Below, one piece after another: positions 15,041-17,491 of a DNA stretch of 17,491 nucleotides (its first letter is position 1; each line of letters begins with the position of its first letter). The stretch comes from Verrucomicrobiota bacterium. GTDB taxonomy: Bacteria; Verrucomicrobiota; Verrucomicrobiia; Chthoniobacterales; UBA10450. The position numbers and the translations under genes are program-made. The stretch lies in assembly GCA_003217965.1 (NCBI GenBank), contig QHNB01000063.1, positions 1-17,491 of the forward strand, written 5' to 3'. Below the pieces are notes generated by a model. That model ran no database searches. It was not told the DNA's origin and was given only the letters and a program-made list of their open reading frames with translations.

Positions 15041-15877
15041 TTACGGTTTGCGAGAATCTGGCGGCGGTTTCCCCGATTTCGGAGGAGACGGCGTTGGCTG
15101 TGAGCGAATGGCGGCAACAACATCACGCGCGTCCAAGCCCGTGGGCGTGAAATCCGGATTGATAAGCTGCACTCCGGTTCGTTTCTGATCCTCAATTGCA
15201 GCGAGGATCAAATTCAAGCTGGGAAGTGGCCGGAATTTGGTGACCAGGGTGGCCGTCTTCATCAGCCGGTCGAGATCGATTTCGACCGGGTTCGGAAGAG
15301 TTTTCGCACCAGATTGCACAACGAGCATCTGCCCGGCTCGCACCGTGACGAATTGGGACGGCCATCGGCGGAGCGCAGCGCGGGCCGTTCCTTCGAGAAT
15401 GATCAATTTATTGTAAGTGGCCGGGCGCGATTCAAACAGAAGAGTGGTGCCCGTGATCCCGACCGTCAGCACATCGCCATGAACGTGTGCGCCGCCTGAA
15501 TCTCTTGGCACGCGTAAAAGAATTGCGCCGCTTTCGACATTAATGCTTCGTCCGCCGCGGTCGAAGCTGAAGATGCCGTTTGCGCCTACTCGCGTGATCG
15601 TCAGACCGGGAAAAGTGAGCTCGGCTCGCGAATCGGCGCCGGTGCGGAGAACCGTGCCATCGGTCACCTTGTCATTCAACGAAGCCGGACGCGGCGCTGT
15701 CTGCGCAGCAAGCAGCCTGACATCGTGGACAACCTGCGTGACTTGGGCTTCTTTTTTTTGCGCGCCGAACAACGGCAGCGCGACTATGCCAGCGAAAAGA
15801 AGAATCGCCCGGAAACGGCTGAAAGTGATCAAGGTATCGCTAAGACCAACGATCAACCCGCGCTGCGGCGGAATCAA
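15041..15877 (-). CDS. FecR-domain exported protein
   Basis: This is a 278-aa protein with an N-terminal export signal (FRAILLFAGIVALPLFGA, cleavage likely near GA-Q). The central part is a FecR-type domain: LNDKVTDGTVLRTGADSRAE, LTITRVGANGIFSFD, NVESGAILLRVPRD, VLTVGITGTTLLFE, and LIILEGTARA followed by FVTVRAGQMLVV. The classical FecR is a membrane anti-sigma regulator, but verrucomicrobial exported versions lacking the sigma-binding part are known to me as common neighbours of large filamentous proteins; here no N-terminal cytoplasmic domain is seen, so it is likely periplasmic or outer-surface. The Pro/Ser/Lys-rich C-terminus is probably disordered. The TTG at 15877 overlaps the stop of the upstream adhesin-like gene; a TTG at 15856 is an alternative. 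Coupling suggests a shared role with the adhesin. Confidence 0.82.
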   Translation of the reverse strand: MIPPQRGLIVGLSDTLITFSRFRAILLFAGIVALPLFGAQKKEAQVTQVVHDVRLLAAQTAPRPASLNDKVTDGTVLRTGADSRAELTFPGLTITRVGANGIFSFDRGGRSINVESGAILLRVPRDSGGAHVHGDVLTVGITGTTLLFESRPATYNKLIILEGTARAALRRWPSQFVTVRAGQMLVVQSGAKTLPNPVEIDLDRLMKTATLVTKFRPLPSLNLILAAIEDQKRTGVQLINPDFTPTGLDARDVVAAIRSQPTPSPPKSGKPPPDSRKP

Positions 15878-17491
15878 CCGCCCGGACCAATCGGCGGCGC
15901 CTGATTGAGCGGCTGCGGATTATTCGCACCGGCGCCCGCAAAGGTCCCAGTACGCGAGCCATTTCCCCCAAACCCGGTGTAATTTGGATTGTTCGTGAAA
16001 ACATTTGCTGGGTTTTGCCCGCCGATGTTCACAACAACGCCATTGAAGATATTCACGGTATTACCGGCGATAGTCTTCGTGGCCGCGCCGCCGAGAGTCA
16101 CATTAGCTACGAAATTCACCGTCCCATTGCTGCCCGGCGAGTAAAGCTGCAACGTTGTGTCGGCGGAAAGCGTACCGTTACCGACCGTGAGCACGCCCTT
16201 GCTGCCCAAAGCGGCGATTTTAATCACATCAGCGTGAGCATCGATCGTGTCGCCCGGATTTGGACCGCCGACATTGATTTGTCCAGCATCGCCGGTGTGC
16301 CGAATGTCGATCGATCCGCGATCTGCCACCAACCTGCCGTTCACGTTCGCGCTGCTGCTTGCGCCCGTAGCGAGAATCGTCACCTTCCCGCCTGGGCCAG
16401 GCGCAGCCGCATCGAGCAGGGCCAGCAGCTGCGCGGTGTTCGAAACATTGATTGCTAATCCGCTCGGCTTATTGCTCCTGAGCGCGAGATTACCGCCGGA
16501 CCTGCTTAGGCGCCGCGGAGCGACACTCGAACGCGGTTGCGCAGAAGAAACTTCGATTCGGGACGAAACGCTCACGGCGCCATTAGTCGAATTAAGCGTT
16601 ACATCTCCACCGTGACCGCTCGGTAACGCCGAATCGGGAATCCGACCCGAAGTCGCCTCGATATCCGAGTTTATGGTCAAATCGCCATTGGTATTGATCA
16701 CGAGCGTGCCGCCACCACCAGCATCAAGAAAGCTCCCGTTACTGGCGAACCCACCGTCACCGCCGTTCAGTGTGAAAGATTCACGAATGTCGCCCGCGAG
16801 GCCAATGCTAAGTGAATTGGCGTTAATAGTGAAATTACCGTATCGGCGGTAAGAGTGTGAACAACGGTGGGCACAGTTCCATTGGCAAACGAGAACTGCC
16901 GAATTCCGCCTTGGCCGGCATTGATGGAGGATCCTACGACGTTCCTCGATGAAATGGTGCCGGCTGTTACAGTGCCGGTGGCACTGACAGAACTGAGCAC
17001 ATTTAAATCTCCACCTATGGTGATGTTGCCGCTGGCCAAAACAATCGCCGCATAAACACTTCCGCCCGCAATGATGTTCGAGCCGGCAGTTAAATCAGCG
17101 CTTTCAATGTTCGACACCGCCAAAATCGATCCACTGGCGTCAATCAGGCCAGAGAACGGCTTATCGCCGTTCACGATTGGAAGCTCCGCTCCGAAGATGT
17201 TGATGTCTGCTCCTGAAAGCGCGATAAAATTTGGGCCGAGAAAATTGATGTTCGCGGCGTGGAGTCCACCGGACCCGGCGCCAAACAGAATCAGATTCGA
17301 GTTGCTGAAATCGAAGGTAAACAAACTCGGGCTGATGAAATTGATGGTGTTGCCGTTCGCAACGATCGAGCTGCGCTTGGTTGGGCCGCCGCCGCTTGGA
17401 TCCAAAATGTTGAGGGTCGCACCCGCATCGAGCTCGATCGTTCCTCCCGATGCCGGATCCGGAATCTTACTAGCATCGACGGTAATGTTTC
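15874..17491 (-). pseudogene. C-terminal part of a filamentous adhesin-like protein, frameshifted, cut by the window edge
   Basis: From the right edge a minus-strand frame reads NITVDASKIPDPASGG and TIELDAGATLNILDPSGGG, then repeats such as NIIAGGSVYAAIVLASGNIT and GGDLNVLSSVSATGTVTA: Gly/Asn/Ser/Thr/Val-rich beta-helix sequence of the filamentous hemagglutinin type. Near 16839 the sensible reading moves to another frame: the first frame continues TLTADTVISLL and stops at 16767, while the second reads GNFTINANSLSIGLAGDIRE and continues GDLTINSDIEATSGR, VSVSSRIEVSS, and ends APPIGPGG at 15874. The shift corresponds to a loss of 1 modulo 3 bases. No outer-membrane autotransporter or YadA-type domain is present, so secretion may be by a partner. 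The N-terminus is beyond the window. It may be a real pseudogene or a sequence error. The FecR gene overlaps its stop by 4 bases. Confidence 0.75.

Overview
The window looks like chromosomal DNA of a moderately GC-rich, Gram-negative-type soil bacterium, most likely a Verrucomicrobiota member of the Spartobacteria/Chthoniobacterales type. This is inferred from recalled protein style, not from a search. The pointers are a FecR-domain protein beside a giant glycine/asparagine-rich filamentous protein, clpS followed by a DUF2017 gene, a trehalose synthase-maltokinase fusion, few clear Shine-Dalgarno sites, and several gene pairs overlapping by 1-11 bases. I see no mobile element, CRISPR array, tRNA or rRNA.

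Layout. 1-301 (-): start of a secreted protein running off the left edge. 583-1464 (+): secreted endonuclease/exonuclease/phosphatase-family protein, converging through a 9-bp hairpin on a minus-strand cluster. That cluster reads, in transcription order, treS-mak fusion (7063-3806), a damaged fabI (3767-3110), a small dimeric alpha/beta-barrel protein (3105-2794) and an FAD-linked oxidase (2787-1510), with gaps of 38, 4 and 6 bases. 7203-8085 (+): ECF sigma factor overlapping a tiny soluble anti-sigma-like protein. 10370-8082 (-): tightly packed panE-ybeY-clpS-DUF2017 operon. 11819-10530 (-): type II NADH dehydrogenase.

The right part holds rpmI (bL35), a convergent small lipoprotein, a 94-nt small SRP RNA, a 94-aa unknown protein whose start lies 9 nt after the SRP RNA, a MoeB/ThiF-rhodanese protein coupled to it by ATGA, and a LysM/TPR lipoprotein. 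The right edge carries, on the minus strand, the C-terminal part of a filamentous adhesin-like protein (frameshifted near 16839) overlapping a FecR-domain gene.

The most notable observations are: (1) fabI has lost its NADH-binding glycine loop through an out-of-frame deletion, and the FAD-linked oxidase in the same cluster has lost its FAD pyrophosphate-binding loop through an apparently in-frame deletion; (2) the SRP RNA is packed directly against a coupled gene pair; (3) the sigma factor's partner is a minimal anti-sigma domain with no membrane segment and no zinc motif; (4) a long layered inverted repeat lies between ndh and rpmI. I do not see a convincing wholly new multi-gene system. Most genes are housekeeping or recognisable families.
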